From Trileptium ribeirensis (taxonomy: Eukaryota > Nematoda > Enoplea > Enoplida > Thoracostomopsidae): a stretch of 64,000 nt of DNA. The stretch spans positions 1 through 64,000 of the forward strand of contig JASANE010016117.1 of assembly GCA_030248225.1 (NCBI GenBank), given 5' to 3'. A program made the translations under genes and the position numbers. Positions 1 through 10,545 of the stretch are shown here, in pieces. Within the stretch, counting starts at the first letter, position 1; each line of letters starts with the position of its first letter. The notes under the pieces are model-generated. The model was not told where the DNA came from, searched no databases, and worked only from the letters and a program-made list of their open reading frames with translations.

Positions 1-1095
1 CTTTTGATGGCTATGTTGTATTTACAGTAAATTTTGATAGCTGATCTGTACCAAAAAAAATCGAAATATTTTGCTACAAAAGCTGGTCAAAATGTATCTT
101 TTCTAATTCAGTTCGTTTCGCCGTAGTCGAATGACACCCATATTAGCTGCTGTGCACATACAGGTACATCTGGGTAACATAAGAACTCGGTGTCTGTAGA
201 GGGTTGAAAGAATTTTAGAAAACTGAAAAAATAGAATGTTAAAACGGGCATAAGCTGCTGTGTTAGGTGACTGGTTCTGCTGTAGAAGGCTGGGATCCTA
301 AAATTGCTATTTCCTTCATAGGGTATCCAGGTCAACGATGGCCGCTAGCTAATATCTACTACGATGAAATTATTTACATTGGAAAATTGTTTTAAAATAT
401 GTACTAATGAACTTATAAAGCCATCAGCATAGGTTTACAATTTGCGATGGTCAGTTGCCGGAAAACAATTTTGGGCGTAAGCTAGTACTTTATAATCAAA
501 ATTTTTGTCATGTTATTGTAGAGGCGTACGAACATAATTTGCAATAACAATTTTGGAACTGTAATTTTTGACGCTCAATTTGACTATTTCAAAGTTGACT
601 GAGCCTAGAAGCATAAGTCTGTGGCTTTTGATCGTAGTATACAAAAATGCTGCAAAACTTGAGATCATACTTTCTCGGAAGGAGAACAACAGTTCTCGAC
701 CCGTTTGTGCATTAAATTTGGGAAAATTCACCATTTATAATAAAACTAACAGCATTATTAGAAACGACGGATAACCCACAACATTTTTGTGCTAAACATA
801 TAGTACCCTAGTTGTATCATTTACAATACTTGGCTATGACCAAGGTAAAAGTGTGATGCCGCCAATTCAAACGGGATTTCATTTAGTTGTCTAAATGCTA
901 TGTTGTGACGTTAATCTTCGGCAGAATTTGGTATTCAGTTTTTTTCCTATTTTTGCTTTCATTTTTTTGACTTTTCAAATATCATTCAAGTCCAATTTTC
1001 AGTGTAGTTAGGATTTTGCCGAACGGTATGCCTCTGTATTGAAGATTTAGAAAAAAGTTGTCCCAAATTATAAAAACCCATACGTACATATATTA
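1..1095. other. AT-rich stretch, no gene seen
   Basis: Only short open frames occur here (up to about 75 codons). None shows a recognisable motif or a persuasive splice context. I see no repeat shared with the rest of the window. Confidence 0.4.
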
Positions 1096-1100
1096 TATAA

Positions 1101-1246
1101 AAAAATAAATAAGTTAAATAAAGATAAGTAAGACAAAAATAAGAAAAAAAGATAAAATGTCCACCGTTGTGACAATAGTATATGATACATTAAGTATATA
1201 TAAGTAGAAAATAAATAAGTTAAATAAAGATAAGTAAGACAAAAAT
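1101..1246. repeat. Pair of about 40-bp direct repeats
   Basis: An A-rich string beginning AAATAAATAAGTTAAATAAAG and ending GTAAGACAAAAAT occurs at about 1101-1139 and again at about 1208-1246, separated by about 70 bp of unrelated sequence. The copies are almost identical. They may be a local duplication or the ends of a very small element. No coding potential is evident. Confidence 0.6.
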
Positions 1247-1265
1247 CGATAATGTCATTCCGCAT

Positions 1266-2150
1266 ATAATTTAGTGATACATGAGAGTATATGCACTCTT
1301 CTTCACGCGTTCATACTAAAACTGTGTTCGTTCTTATAGAATATCAACTGCAGCTGATAATAATTTAAATCCAACTATTTTAGCACTAATAAATCATAAC
1401 CTTCCAAACAGCAGACAGGGAAGAAAAACCCACCCAAAAAATACAATTTGTGGTTGTCATGATCTACGTAAGGGTTATCAGAATATTTTGTTTAAAATAA
1501 TATATGTTCGAGATTACACGTCAACATGTTCCTTTTTTATTGGGACTAAAAAATATTTCGATAGCAGAAAATATATTTTTTGGACATCGGTTTAAAGAGT
1601 ACTTCATAGAGATCGTACATTAAACAATTTTGAAAATTCAATGGACACCTGATATATATACATACATAAATAATTGACCAGTACGATCGTACGTTTGGAT
1701 GTTTGCTTAGGAAATAATCTTTAAAAATCTCAGCGCAAGGGGCGAAATTGCTGAGTGGCATGTTTCCAACCCATACGGAAAGGATTGAGCCACCGGAGTT
1801 TAAACTATGGTTTCAACGCTATACGTCACACAATTGTGTTCGGATGCGAAAATGTTTACTTCCTATTTATATATGTATGCGTTTTATTCATCGTTCATTG
1901 TTGTTTAAATTTAGACACAACAGCGATTTACTCGCTCAATTTTAAAGATTAGTTTTGATAGAAGTTTTAATACAGCATCGGTCGCAGCAGCTGACGTCTT
2001 CCTTTTCACGTCGCACTGATGGGGAGTCACTCGTTTTGGGAGGTTTGACATCAGCGCCTGATACTATATTTATTTACCATACTGTTTATAAATTTAAAAA
2101 GCAAACTAATATTTGGGTTTTAGTATGAACCTGGGGTTCGGACCCGTAGT
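1266..2150. other. No gene seen
   Basis: AT-rich sequence with only short open frames and no recognisable protein, RNA or transposon hallmark. Confidence 0.35.
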
Positions 2151-2157
2151 ATTTTCC

Positions 2158-2246
2158 GGTAAATTAAAAGCAGTTACTCGTATTCCGTTAAACTAAAAGC
2201 AGTTACTCGTATTCAAATAAACTAAAGGCATTCGCTCGTATTCTGT
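2158..2246. repeat. Three tandem units of about 32 bp
   Basis: Three successive units resemble AAACTAAAAGCAGTTACTCG followed by TATTC. The third is slightly diverged (GGCATTCGCTCG). This is a small minisatellite with no open frame of interest. Confidence 0.6.
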
Positions 2247-2249
2247 AAT

Positions 2250-5200
2250 ATGTCTTATATAAATTTCACAGTATTTCGAAGACACAAAAATCCGCAAGAT
2301 GTCGACTAAAATTTAGTCCAATGTGTTCAAACTATGTTCTTCAATGACGCTTTATTGAGTAGCTCACATATCGTTTCTAAACTCTATGCCATTATACGAT
2401 ACAATTTCCCTAACTCAGATTTTGCATTTAACAATAATTTCGAGCAATATTATTTATCCCTGCCGATTCAATGAAGGTGAGGCTCAACTCAAGCTTCGAT
2501 TATGAAAAGAAATACATAAAGCGAGAATACTATATATTTAATTCCGTAGTTCAGTTATAGTGCTCGAATGTTCACAGTAACTTTCCATGTAAATTAGACG
2601 AAATATTTCGAGAACCACGCTGAAAAGCATAAATAGTATTGGAAAAATACTACGTTAGAACACCATCTCTAATACTTAATGCCCTAACTCAACAAAGAAA
2701 TATCATATATACCTGGATCATATATGCTACTTCAGATAAGGACATACCGTAAAAAATTGCTTGTTAAGTTAATTTAAGTGACTAAACAATGTATATATGT
2801 GCATATATGCTCATAGGGGAAGAGGGGGATCATCCTCTTTTCCTGATACTCAGGCACCCTCCTTCCACGCGGCTTCGCCGATGCTCCCGCGTCCTGTAGC
2901 CTGATCCATCTCTGAGGAATCGCCTTAGGAACTTATACTGATGATAATTTTACATTTCGTTAATTTAAAAGAAGCCACTTTGGATTTACGACTTTAGCTC
3001 CTCAACGCTGAACCAAATAAGGGTCAAATTCTTGTTAGTTGTATGTCAATTTCACATCGAATTGTATCCCGCTTATAATCCAAAGCTTATCTGTGACTCC
3101 CTGATGACCTATAAAGTAAAGTTCTGATCACCTTAGTTAGCGAGGATCATGCAAGTGCGACCAAAGTAGTACAAGTTGGAATTGGAGACATAGATGGGGC
3201 TTGCCGCCACATATGTACGTGGTCCCTTCTAAGAGTGTGACTGGGTATCGTGTCTAAATTCGACAGTGGGTTGCCGTTTGGAGTTTTATATGGATATACA
3301 TATTATGTGCACATATTTATAAAGGATTTATAAAATGAGTATACAGATATATATGTATTCCTCTATATACTATATCAATATGTATACTCCCCAGGTAAAT
3401 GAAAAACCATATTCCAATTTGTCCCGACGAATCTGCAAGCACAAAATTATACGTTACACCAACAACTAAATTGTGTGTTAAATACTTTCTAGTCATACTT
3501 ATTCCTTCCGCACAATTTTAAAGAAGTTTTCTTTTTATCAATAATGGCAACGTGTCGCATTGTGAAATTCTGCATGTTTTTACGTGTTTTGATCTACTTA
3601 GTTACTTTTTAGGCAAAGAATTATGCCACATTTTGTGGCGCCCCCACTCATTTTCAAATAACTAAAGGATAAACATATATTGAAATCACTCTCCGGTGTA
3701 CAAAATTTTTAGCCTTACGCCCGCTTCAGCCGAAATCTTATCTGAGCGCCGTGATTGAAAGAAAAAATTCTTAACGAAGCCCTGCGTTATCGCTACAGAA
3801 TGCCTGCTTTATTATCAAGCGGTCGTTTCGGCGATTGCTCATTTGTTGCTACAAAACCTTTCCTATTGGTTCAAACTATTGCTCTGGATGTCTTTATAAA
3901 TTTGTCAACGCTACGCTTCATCAAACCTCTACACATAATTGCAAATCATTTACAACCAAAATCTAACCTATGTAGCATAGCTGTCAAATTTTTGGACGTA
4001 ACTTTGGAATTTATAAATTGTTGAATTCACAATTTTTTTTTTCATTCAAGTGTTTGAGTTTTGTGTCGCAGGGTACGGTCTGGTGCGTTGGAAAACAGAG
4101 GCTGACCCAGTCGGGATTGTGTCTACTTTAGACACACCCGTCGTGGTTTTTGACCGTGATTCCTCTATTTTGGTCGTTTCTTTTGCGATGGTTTGTGGTA
4201 TCTTGTAGTTGTACTAAAGACTGCTATGCCAATTTTGGGGAAATGATTGCAGTAGTTGGAACATTATTTTTACCACATATTCCGAGAAATTCCCAACCAT
4301 AGAACCAGCACACGATTTGTTCCCCCCCAGGGAATATAGCATGACTTTATTTTGTGTTTATACAAAAATATAAAATTATATGTTGTTACGTGCTGAAGTA
4401 AACAATTTTTACTAGATAAAATTCCTGTTGTGGAATGTGTAGCGGAATTTACTTGGTGAAGACTACCGCGGGTCAGCTACTTTAGCTGTTGAGTACTTCG
4501 CTCCGAACAATTCAATACGTAACCGATACTTTTAAGAGGCACTTTAAACCAATAAAGCGGCAGTGATATTTTTAATGGCTGAGGTGATTTATAGTTTGGA
4601 GTTACGTTTTCATGTGTTTTTGGACTTAATATGACCCTCCGTTTCTGTGTTTTTTCTTACCGGCATACGGTCGCACATTTTGTAAAATCGAACATTGTGA
4701 AGCGTTTCACTAATCAAATTTGTTGCCGGAGCGCTTGCGAAGTGTGTTGTCGATCGCTGCCCTTGTAGGACTCTTTGGGGAAGGCGATTAATGGCTCCTA
4801 CGTACCGTAGTAGCTGATATTTGAAATTCGGTTCCAGAATATCCATATTCGAAGCGCCGCTTAGACAACTGGCAATTCTTAGACGGAAGAAACCCTTAGT
4901 TAGTAATTTTTATCCATCTAGCAGATGTTTTTAGCAATTATAAAGCCAGGGTATATTACACAACGTTTCTTATAACATCGCTAGTCGTATTGATCTTGCT
5001 ACGTGGTTGGTTACTAGATCAGCGGTGCTTAGCAGGGCATACAGCAAGCCGTAACTAATACCGAGTGGTTCAACTGAGGAAAAAATTTTATTCCTGTGAC
5101 TCACAACAGGATTCTTCACTGCCTCATTGGGCACAAACAACGCATTATCTGGTATCATCGTACCGACTTCTTCGTTGTCTCACGAGTTTTATCGGAACAT

Positions 5201-6575
5201 TTAACATTTCTATACGACATTACGATTCCTGGTCGATATCTGGATATATTTTTGTCGTCATTTTGTTTGGTTCTATAACTGTACTGCCAACGACAACAAT
5301 TACCATTTTCTTGACAGTTTTGCAGAAAATTCAATCACGTTCAATCTGGTGCTTTTGTTGGTGGGTAAGTAAAGATTGTATTAACCCTAATTATTTCGAT
5401 GTTTTTATTTACAGTGCCACACACAGAAATCATTAAAGCGTAACTTCAATACCATACTGCAGTATTCCTATCTTTAGCCTATTGTACCATTAAAATATAT
5501 GGATATGTATGTAGAAAATGATTGCTCTGAGTATAGTTATGAATCATTCACATTAAGATGTGTGTATCAGTTTATTGCTATAGGACTCAAATACAGTAAA
5601 GGACAGAAAACTCTAGAAATTGTGTTGGGTTTTTTTTGGTACAAGCGACTACACCTATTGTATATGCTAGCCATATTAATGCTTAATGCCCGATTTTAAG
5701 AATCTTCGTGTAAATGATGTAGCTTAATGCCACGATGTTTCCGGCACACAACCATTATACGAGGTTAATATGCTGTGCCGCGACCGTTGGATTTCGTTAT
5801 CCTATTTTGATCGTCACTAAGCTTAGATATTTAGCAAAATAAGAGACCAACGGATTTTAATTTGCGATTCTGATGGTTTTCCATAGCAGCCGAGACGCAA
5901 TAGTCAATTCAGCACGGGACACTGAGTTTTACTGTAAGCCTGATGCTAATTTTCTGAATACATGTCCGGTCCGAGTATCACATATGTATAGTGTATGCAT
6001 ATTATATGGATGTCGTATGTGTGCATGAGAAATACTGATATGTATTTTCAGCCACTTGTATGTATATGTACATGTATGTGTATTGTCGTGTTTACCAATT
6101 TTTCTCTTAGACAAATCAAAAATAATTTTTGAGGTTTTATTTTGCATAGAAACTTCTAGAAATAGATCTCTATCCCAAACTCTCTGTCGACATCAAAAAT
6201 TAAGGTTCTACATGGCATTTTAAAAATTATTTTTAGATACTATAAATAATTTTATATGAACAAATTGTTATGAAATTTGGCAGTCTTTATATAAAGATAG
6301 ACGATTTTACAGCACGCCGCTAAAAATAATAAAATTCTTCGAATTAACGCTGGCGGGGAGATTTATGAACAATTTTTTTTGCAACAACCGCAAATGTCAA
6401 ACTGAGTGGTTGGCTTTAATTATCGCTAATTTTAGATACTTTTTGGCATCAAAAATTCGAAAAACATAGAAAAATAGCTTATATGCGCTGGGCCTCCAAA
6501 AATAATTTGTGCAAAGATTCTGGCCGCCAGGACCATACAATATTTCGAACAATTCTGAGAATAGCTCCCAGAGAT
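2250..6575. other. Long AT-rich stretch, no supported gene
   Basis: Open frames of 60-123 codons occur on both strands (for example 3755-4024 plus, 5065-5436 plus and 4610-4846 minus). I recognise no family in any of them and see no splice pattern that joins them. A slightly GC-richer pocket at 2815-2935 has no clear structure. Exons too short or too diverged for me to recognise could be present. Confidence 0.3.
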
Positions 6576-6582
6576 CTGGGTT

Positions 6583-6650
6583 TCCTAGATAGCTCAGTAG
6601 GTATTTAAGGTTAACTCAGGCACTTATCGGGGCCTCAGTCTCAAAGTGCC
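6583..6650 (+). repeat. Possible tRNA-derived (SINE-like) head
   Basis: The string TAGCTCAGTAGG fits the Pol III A box of a tRNA D-arm very well. About 35 nt downstream, GGGGCCTCAGTCTC is only a degenerate match to a B box. I read this tentatively as the decayed head of a tRNA-derived SINE just left of the palindrome array. It is not a functional tRNA: there is no credible acceptor stem. Confidence 0.25.
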
Positions 6651-6719
6651 GATTTACTGGTAAGTGTTCACTTTATTCTTACGACCAAGCGGTCTCCTTT
6701 ATAACTTAAACAATTTTGC

Positions 6720-7025
6720 GAGCGAGCACGTTGGTGCTTCTATACAGCGTTGTTGACTGAGTTGCACGTATCTGGGAGCACGCTGGTGCTTCTATGCTTG
6801 AGAGCACATTACTGCTTCATCTGTAATTGAGTATCGAGAGCACATTAGTGCTTCAGTTGAGTACTTTTGAGAGCACATTAGTGCTTCTGTTCTATTCGGT
6901 TGAGAGCACATTGGTGCTCCAGTTTAAGCGCTTATTGAGAGCACACTGGTGCTCCATTTCTGAACCTAGCCTCTGTGGAACTCAGTCTACAGTGTTGTTG
7001 CGAGAGCACGCTGGTGCTCCGATAT
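6720..7025. repeat. Array of eight short palindromes, GAGCACNNNNGTGCTY
   Basis: Eight copies of a 16-bp near-palindrome start at 6724, 6776, 6802, 6838, 6871, 6904, 6939 and 7004. Several read GAGAGCACATTAGTGCTTC or GAGAGCACGCTGGTGCTCC. The two arms can pair over 5-6 bp around a 4-nt loop. The spacing in the core is 33-36 bp and the intervening sequences are all different, which gives a superficially CRISPR-like look. The context is eukaryotic and there is no leader or cas gene, so it is not called a CRISPR. It could be a structured RNA leader or a protein-binding array of an unrecognised element. Confidence 0.75.
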
Positions 7026-7043
7026 TGCGTATACGTATATTCA

Positions 7044-7225
7044 ATCTAAGGCTAGGATTGGATCTAACGATCCCTCTTCTTAACTAAAACAATACTAATA
7101 TACGTATACGGCTTTGCGAGCGAAAATTTACCTGTGCTTGTTGTATTTAGTGCTTGTGTGTCGCATATAATATATATTATAATTCTAAGGATAGGCATTG
7201 GATCTTACGATCCCTCTTCTTATCT
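7044..7225. repeat. Pair of 37-bp direct repeats with a small hairpin
   Basis: AAGGCTAGGATTGGATCTAA at 7047 and AAGGATAGGCATTGGATCTT at 7186 both continue into CGATCCCTCTTCTTA. Each contains the stem GGATC-4 nt-GATCC. The copies lie about 139 bp apart and directly follow the palindrome array, so they probably belong to the same element or transcript. Confidence 0.6.
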
Positions 7226-7465
7226 CAATCAATTCATATATACTTATATATTTATTCTGTTTGTAGTGTGTTGTTGTGGTTGTGTAATTGGTAACGTAGT
7301 AACGAGCGTTATCTCCAGTCCTGAGTGCTATTTCCGAGTTTGCGTCTATATCCACACTACCGATTGAGATTACATTTGCCTTTTAGTATATTCATCTGCC
7401 TTTCCTTCTTCAAATATACACGCCTTAGTTAACCGTGCCCAACCCAAACATCGTTACAATATACT

Positions 7466-7496
<31 letters not shown>

Positions 7497-7545
7497 TTAT
7501 ATATACACATATACACACACATACAACTACACACAATACACACTA
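7466..7545. repeat. AT/CA microsatellite
   Basis: About 26 bp of uninterrupted (AT)n is followed by mixed ATAC/CACA repeats. Simple sequence. Confidence 0.85.
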
Positions 7546-7557
7546 GACATACTGGCG

Positions 7558-7585
7558 TCCTGAGCGACAGAAAGGTCGCTCAGGA
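7558..7585. other. Perfect 11-bp inverted repeat (hairpin)
   Basis: TCCTGAGCGAC, a 6-nt loop AGAAAG, then GTCGCTCAGGA form a perfect 11-bp stem. It sits at the point where base composition switches from AT-rich to GC-rich, at the left edge of the 172-bp unit block. Confidence 0.7.
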
Positions 7586-7779
7586 TAAATACATACTCAG
7601 AACACACAAGAAACAACAACAACGCAGCGACAAAGAAGAAAACCGACCAGAAACGTCGGTTAAAGAGAGAGCGAGGACAGCGAGCGAAAGGACAGCGAGG
7701 ACACGAGGCGGGTGTGGGAAGGGTAGCGGGACAAGGGTAATCCGGCGGGAATTTCGAGGGGCTGGGGCCAAATTTGGTC

Positions 7780-8420
7780 GCAGGACGGAAAACGGGGTCG
7801 ATTGATACCAAACACGAGGGGGAAGGACGTAATAGCGGGCCGGAACCCACCTATGGGTTCTGATGTGTATTAATATGGGGCGTTTAGCGGGCTCTCCTGC
7901 GTTAACGGGTGGCCGGAGCGACGCCCGCCGGGTATCGTTGGACTCATCGTCCAACGGCGATTCGAACGAGGGGTGATATCGCCACCGGGGCGGTAAGAGT
8001 AAAGACGGTACTAAAGTTGGTGCGGTTAGAGGGTCGTGGCTACAATGGGGGGCGCATTTGTTGGTCGTACGGGTTAACGGGGCGGCGGAGCGGGACCCGC
8101 CGGGTATTTTTGGAAATGTCTCATCGAGACGAATCTAACGAGGGGCGATTCGCCCATTTTAGAGTAGAGTGAAAAATCTCGATTTATCGGTGCCCATCAG
8201 CGGTTGACGACTGCTTTCTAGGCAACTTCGCGTGGCTGCCGCGGGGCAGCGGGGATTCGGGCGGGGGTTCAAAGCATATGGTTGGATTCAGCTAGTCGTG
8301 GTGAACAAAACGAGGGGTCGCATGAGCCGGTTCTGACGCGGGGTACGGCGACGGGAATGTCGGAAAGTAGGGGTTCATATTAATTGCGTGCTGCAATAGG
8401 TCACGGATGCAAGGCGGGTT
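7780..8420. repeat. GC-rich block of about 172-bp tandem units with hairpins
   Basis: The signature AACGAGGGG begins at 7965, 8137 and 8309, exactly 172 bp apart. A weaker relative (AACGGGGTCG) lies at 7791. Units one and two share GTTAACGGG(T/G), then a CCCGCCGGGTAT segment, a small hairpin and the signature; unit three is more diverged. Hairpins: CGTTGGAC-TCATC-GTCCAACG (7936-7956) and, at the equivalent place in the next unit, GTCTC-ATC-GAGAC (8118-8130), where the arms differ but still pair. The block is far richer in G+C than its surroundings. Long open frames crossing it on both strands look incidental to composition. Function unknown; a structured RNA leader or a transposon internal region are possible. 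Confidence 0.65.
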
Positions 8421-9084
8421 GGCCTAAAAAGTTGTCCACAGCACACACATGAATAGATACCTATACATACTATATATATAACATGTCCTAGCTATATGGA
8501 AAGTGACGGTCCGGGTTGCACGGCGACAATCCTACCTAGCGTAAGTAGCGATTGTCTCTACGTGTTACAAGCGAAGTTGCGGCGTTGTCCGGAGCGGTTT
8601 TGGATGTCCATCCGTGATTCCCAAAGTGTTCTACCGGCCTGCTCCGGTTATTTTCCGGATCAGGGTACCGTAGACGATGGCGGGCCTTCGAATTAACCCG
8701 GCATACGTCGTCCCTTAAAATTGCGAAGGCTACCCCAAGTGTGCTTTCTGCTTACTTTTTTACTAGTTGCTTTCCGTGACCATTACCTAATATGTTGCTA
8801 AGACCAAGTAAATTTGATATTTTTAATTTCATTCTTAACTAGCGCGTTTTCTTGGACGTGCAGTCAGGGGCCTCCTATTCCCGGACGGTCGTGACCGTCA
8901 ACCCTATAACACATATTGTCGGCTAGTTGGATTTTCAACCAAGTTCCAGTTTCCATCGGTGTGGGGGTTTCATTTTCAGTCCTACAGGTCGGTTGAGGCA
9001 GCTCACTTCGCATAATTTAGTCGGGTTAAGACACTCGTCCCTGGTGAAATGGCAAGTTACAACAAAATACCGAACGGTTATTCA
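8421..9084. other. Spacer between GC-rich block and minisatellite
   Basis: Mixed composition, with no recognisable gene. GTGACGGTCCGGGTTGC at about 8502 and GTGACGGTCCTTTATGCC after the minisatellite (about 9575) share the string GTGACGGTCC. Together with ACGGTCGTGACCGTCA at about 8884, they suggest that 8.5-9.7 kb is one unit. Confidence 0.3.
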
Positions 9085-9570
9085 ACATAAAACTGCATTT
9101 TACACAAATCGGTTCATCAATGCAAGTAATATGGTTATACAAAGCGGTTCATGCATTTTATACAAACAGTTTAGATATTTTATACAAAACAATTTATGCA
9201 TTTTATACAAAACGGTTTAATGCATTTTATACAAAACGGTTTACACATTCTACACAGAATGGTTGATGCATTTTATACAAAATGGTTTATACATTCTATA
9301 CAAAACGGTTTATGTATTTTATACAAAATGGTTTATACATTTTATACAAAACGGTTTATGTATTTTACACAAAATGGTTGATGCATTTTATACAAAATGG
9401 TTTATACATTCTATACAAAACGGTTTATGTATTTTATACAAAATGGTTTATACATTTTATACAAAACGGTTTATGTATTTTATACAAAATGGTTTATACA
9501 TTTTATACAAAACGGTTTATATATTTTATACAAAATGGTTTATACATTTTATACAAAACGGTTTATTAAC
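9085..9570. repeat. 23-bp minisatellite, about 20 units
   Basis: Units resemble TATACAAAACGGTTTATGTA plus TTT, with alternating CGG/TGG and ATG/ATA variants that suggest a higher-order 46-bp dimer. Because 23 is not a multiple of three, all three plus-strand frames stay open and encode the same 23-residue periodic peptide (for example FYTKRFMYFIQNGLYILYKT). The open frames at 9196-9655 are therefore a by-product of the repeat and not evidence of a gene. The first units, before 9190, are more degenerate. Confidence 0.9.
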
Positions 9571-9654
9571 GTCAGTGACGGTCCTTTATGCCAATGATCA
9601 TGTGTCAGCGCGTCCCGATGCAATTCTGGGCGTGGAAATCCGGCAACGCTCGTG

Positions 9655-9675
9655 ACAGGGCCGAAGCGGCCCTGT
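9655..9675. other. Perfect GC-rich hairpin
   Basis: ACAGGGCCG-AAG-CGGCCCTGT is a perfect 9-bp stem with a 3-nt loop, 85 bp after the minisatellite. It resembles the terminal hairpins of some transposable elements and may mark the right end of the 6.6-9.7 kb composite. Confidence 0.65.
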
Positions 9676-10019
9676 TACACAGTACCTTCTACCTTGTATT
9701 TTGTATTAAATTTTTGGATTATATTATATGCATCCAAAATGCAAAACATGACATGTATCGGGACCGAAAGTTAATTTCGGATACACCATTTTTGAATTTT
9801 CTCTATATCAGACTGTAAATTTAAAGATTTCATTTGATGCTAAATGCTCCTATATGATTTAGGATCATCAAGGAAGCTTTAATAGTTTGGAATCGCGTAC
9901 TATGCAACCTAAATTGTTTATATAACTTAAGAATAACAGTGGGACATTTGAACTACCGTGAGGAACACTAAAGTAATATATTAACTGAATTTGACTGAAA
10001 TCGTCGATCTCAACAGACT
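9676..10019. other. No gene seen
   Basis: AT-rich sequence without recognisable motifs. It could contain the decayed 3' part of the LINE remnant that follows at 10.0-10.5 kb, which is on the minus strand. Confidence 0.3.
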
Positions 10020-10545
10020 GCTGTCTACTATATCAATAGATTCCATCCAAGATATTATTTTATCTGAGAAACCATAAAACTTTAATTTTTCATGTAGGTT
10101 CGAATGACACATTGCGGATAAAGCCTTTGAAATGTCAGTATAAATTACATCTACCCAGTTTCATTGATGAATACTAGACGTCCAATAATTACGACATTTA
10201 AGTATCCGCCTAACCGTTGATGTCTTCCGTCTGGACCCAAATTGAGATCAGTTGACGGTAAAGTATCTTCTAAGTATTTCAGTACACTTTCATTTTCAAT
10301 ACTTTCGAAAACTTTACACATTGCAGGGAGTAAACTTATGGGCCGTTAATTTGAGCCTGGGCCCTTACCACACTTTTGTGATTTGGCACAACTTTTGATA
10401 TCTTCCAATTATATTTGAAAATATCCCAGAGCTTATGCTTTCAGAAAAATTAATTCTAATGGTTTTGCTAAACCAGATGAAATATTTGGAATAAAAAATT
10501 GAGGATAACCTTCATATTCTGAGCTCATTTTTTGGACAAATTTTT
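10020..10545 (-). pseudogene. Decayed LINE reverse transcriptase fragment
   Basis: Read on the minus strand across stops and frameshifts, the hallmarks of a non-LTR retrotransposon RT appear in the right order. First comes a segment resembling the region before the palm (EGYPQFFIPNISSGLAKPLE), then WKISKVVPNHKS, then SN-stop-RPISLLPAMCKVFES, which is the NYRPISLLP block with Tyr turned to a stop. Motif A follows as DVIYTDISKAF, with its aspartate present. The catalytic ADD box was not seen, and everything downstream of motif A is too decayed to read. The clade is probably Jockey- or CR1-like. This is an old, inactive fragment with no neighbour relation beyond lying among other LINE remnants. 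Confidence 0.7.

Noticed and set aside
5065..5436. 123-codon plus-strand gene
   Set aside because: The longest frame in the first 7 kb, but with no recognisable domain, no conserved splice context and an overlapping open frame on the other strand; not enough to call.
6720..7025. CRISPR array
   Set aside because: Regular spacing and short repeats look CRISPR-like, but the repeats are only about 16-19 bp and vary, spacers are very short, the genome is eukaryotic and no cas gene is present.
7527..7954. Minus-strand Pro/Arg/Leu-rich protein
   Set aside because: Two overlapping frames are open over the same GC-rich stretch, and composition explains both; the sequence consists of repeat units with hairpins.
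9196..9655. Repetitive aromatic-rich protein gene
   Set aside because: The long plus-strand frames are an automatic result of a stop-free 23-bp repeat; all three frames give the same peptide, and no splice or start context supports a gene.
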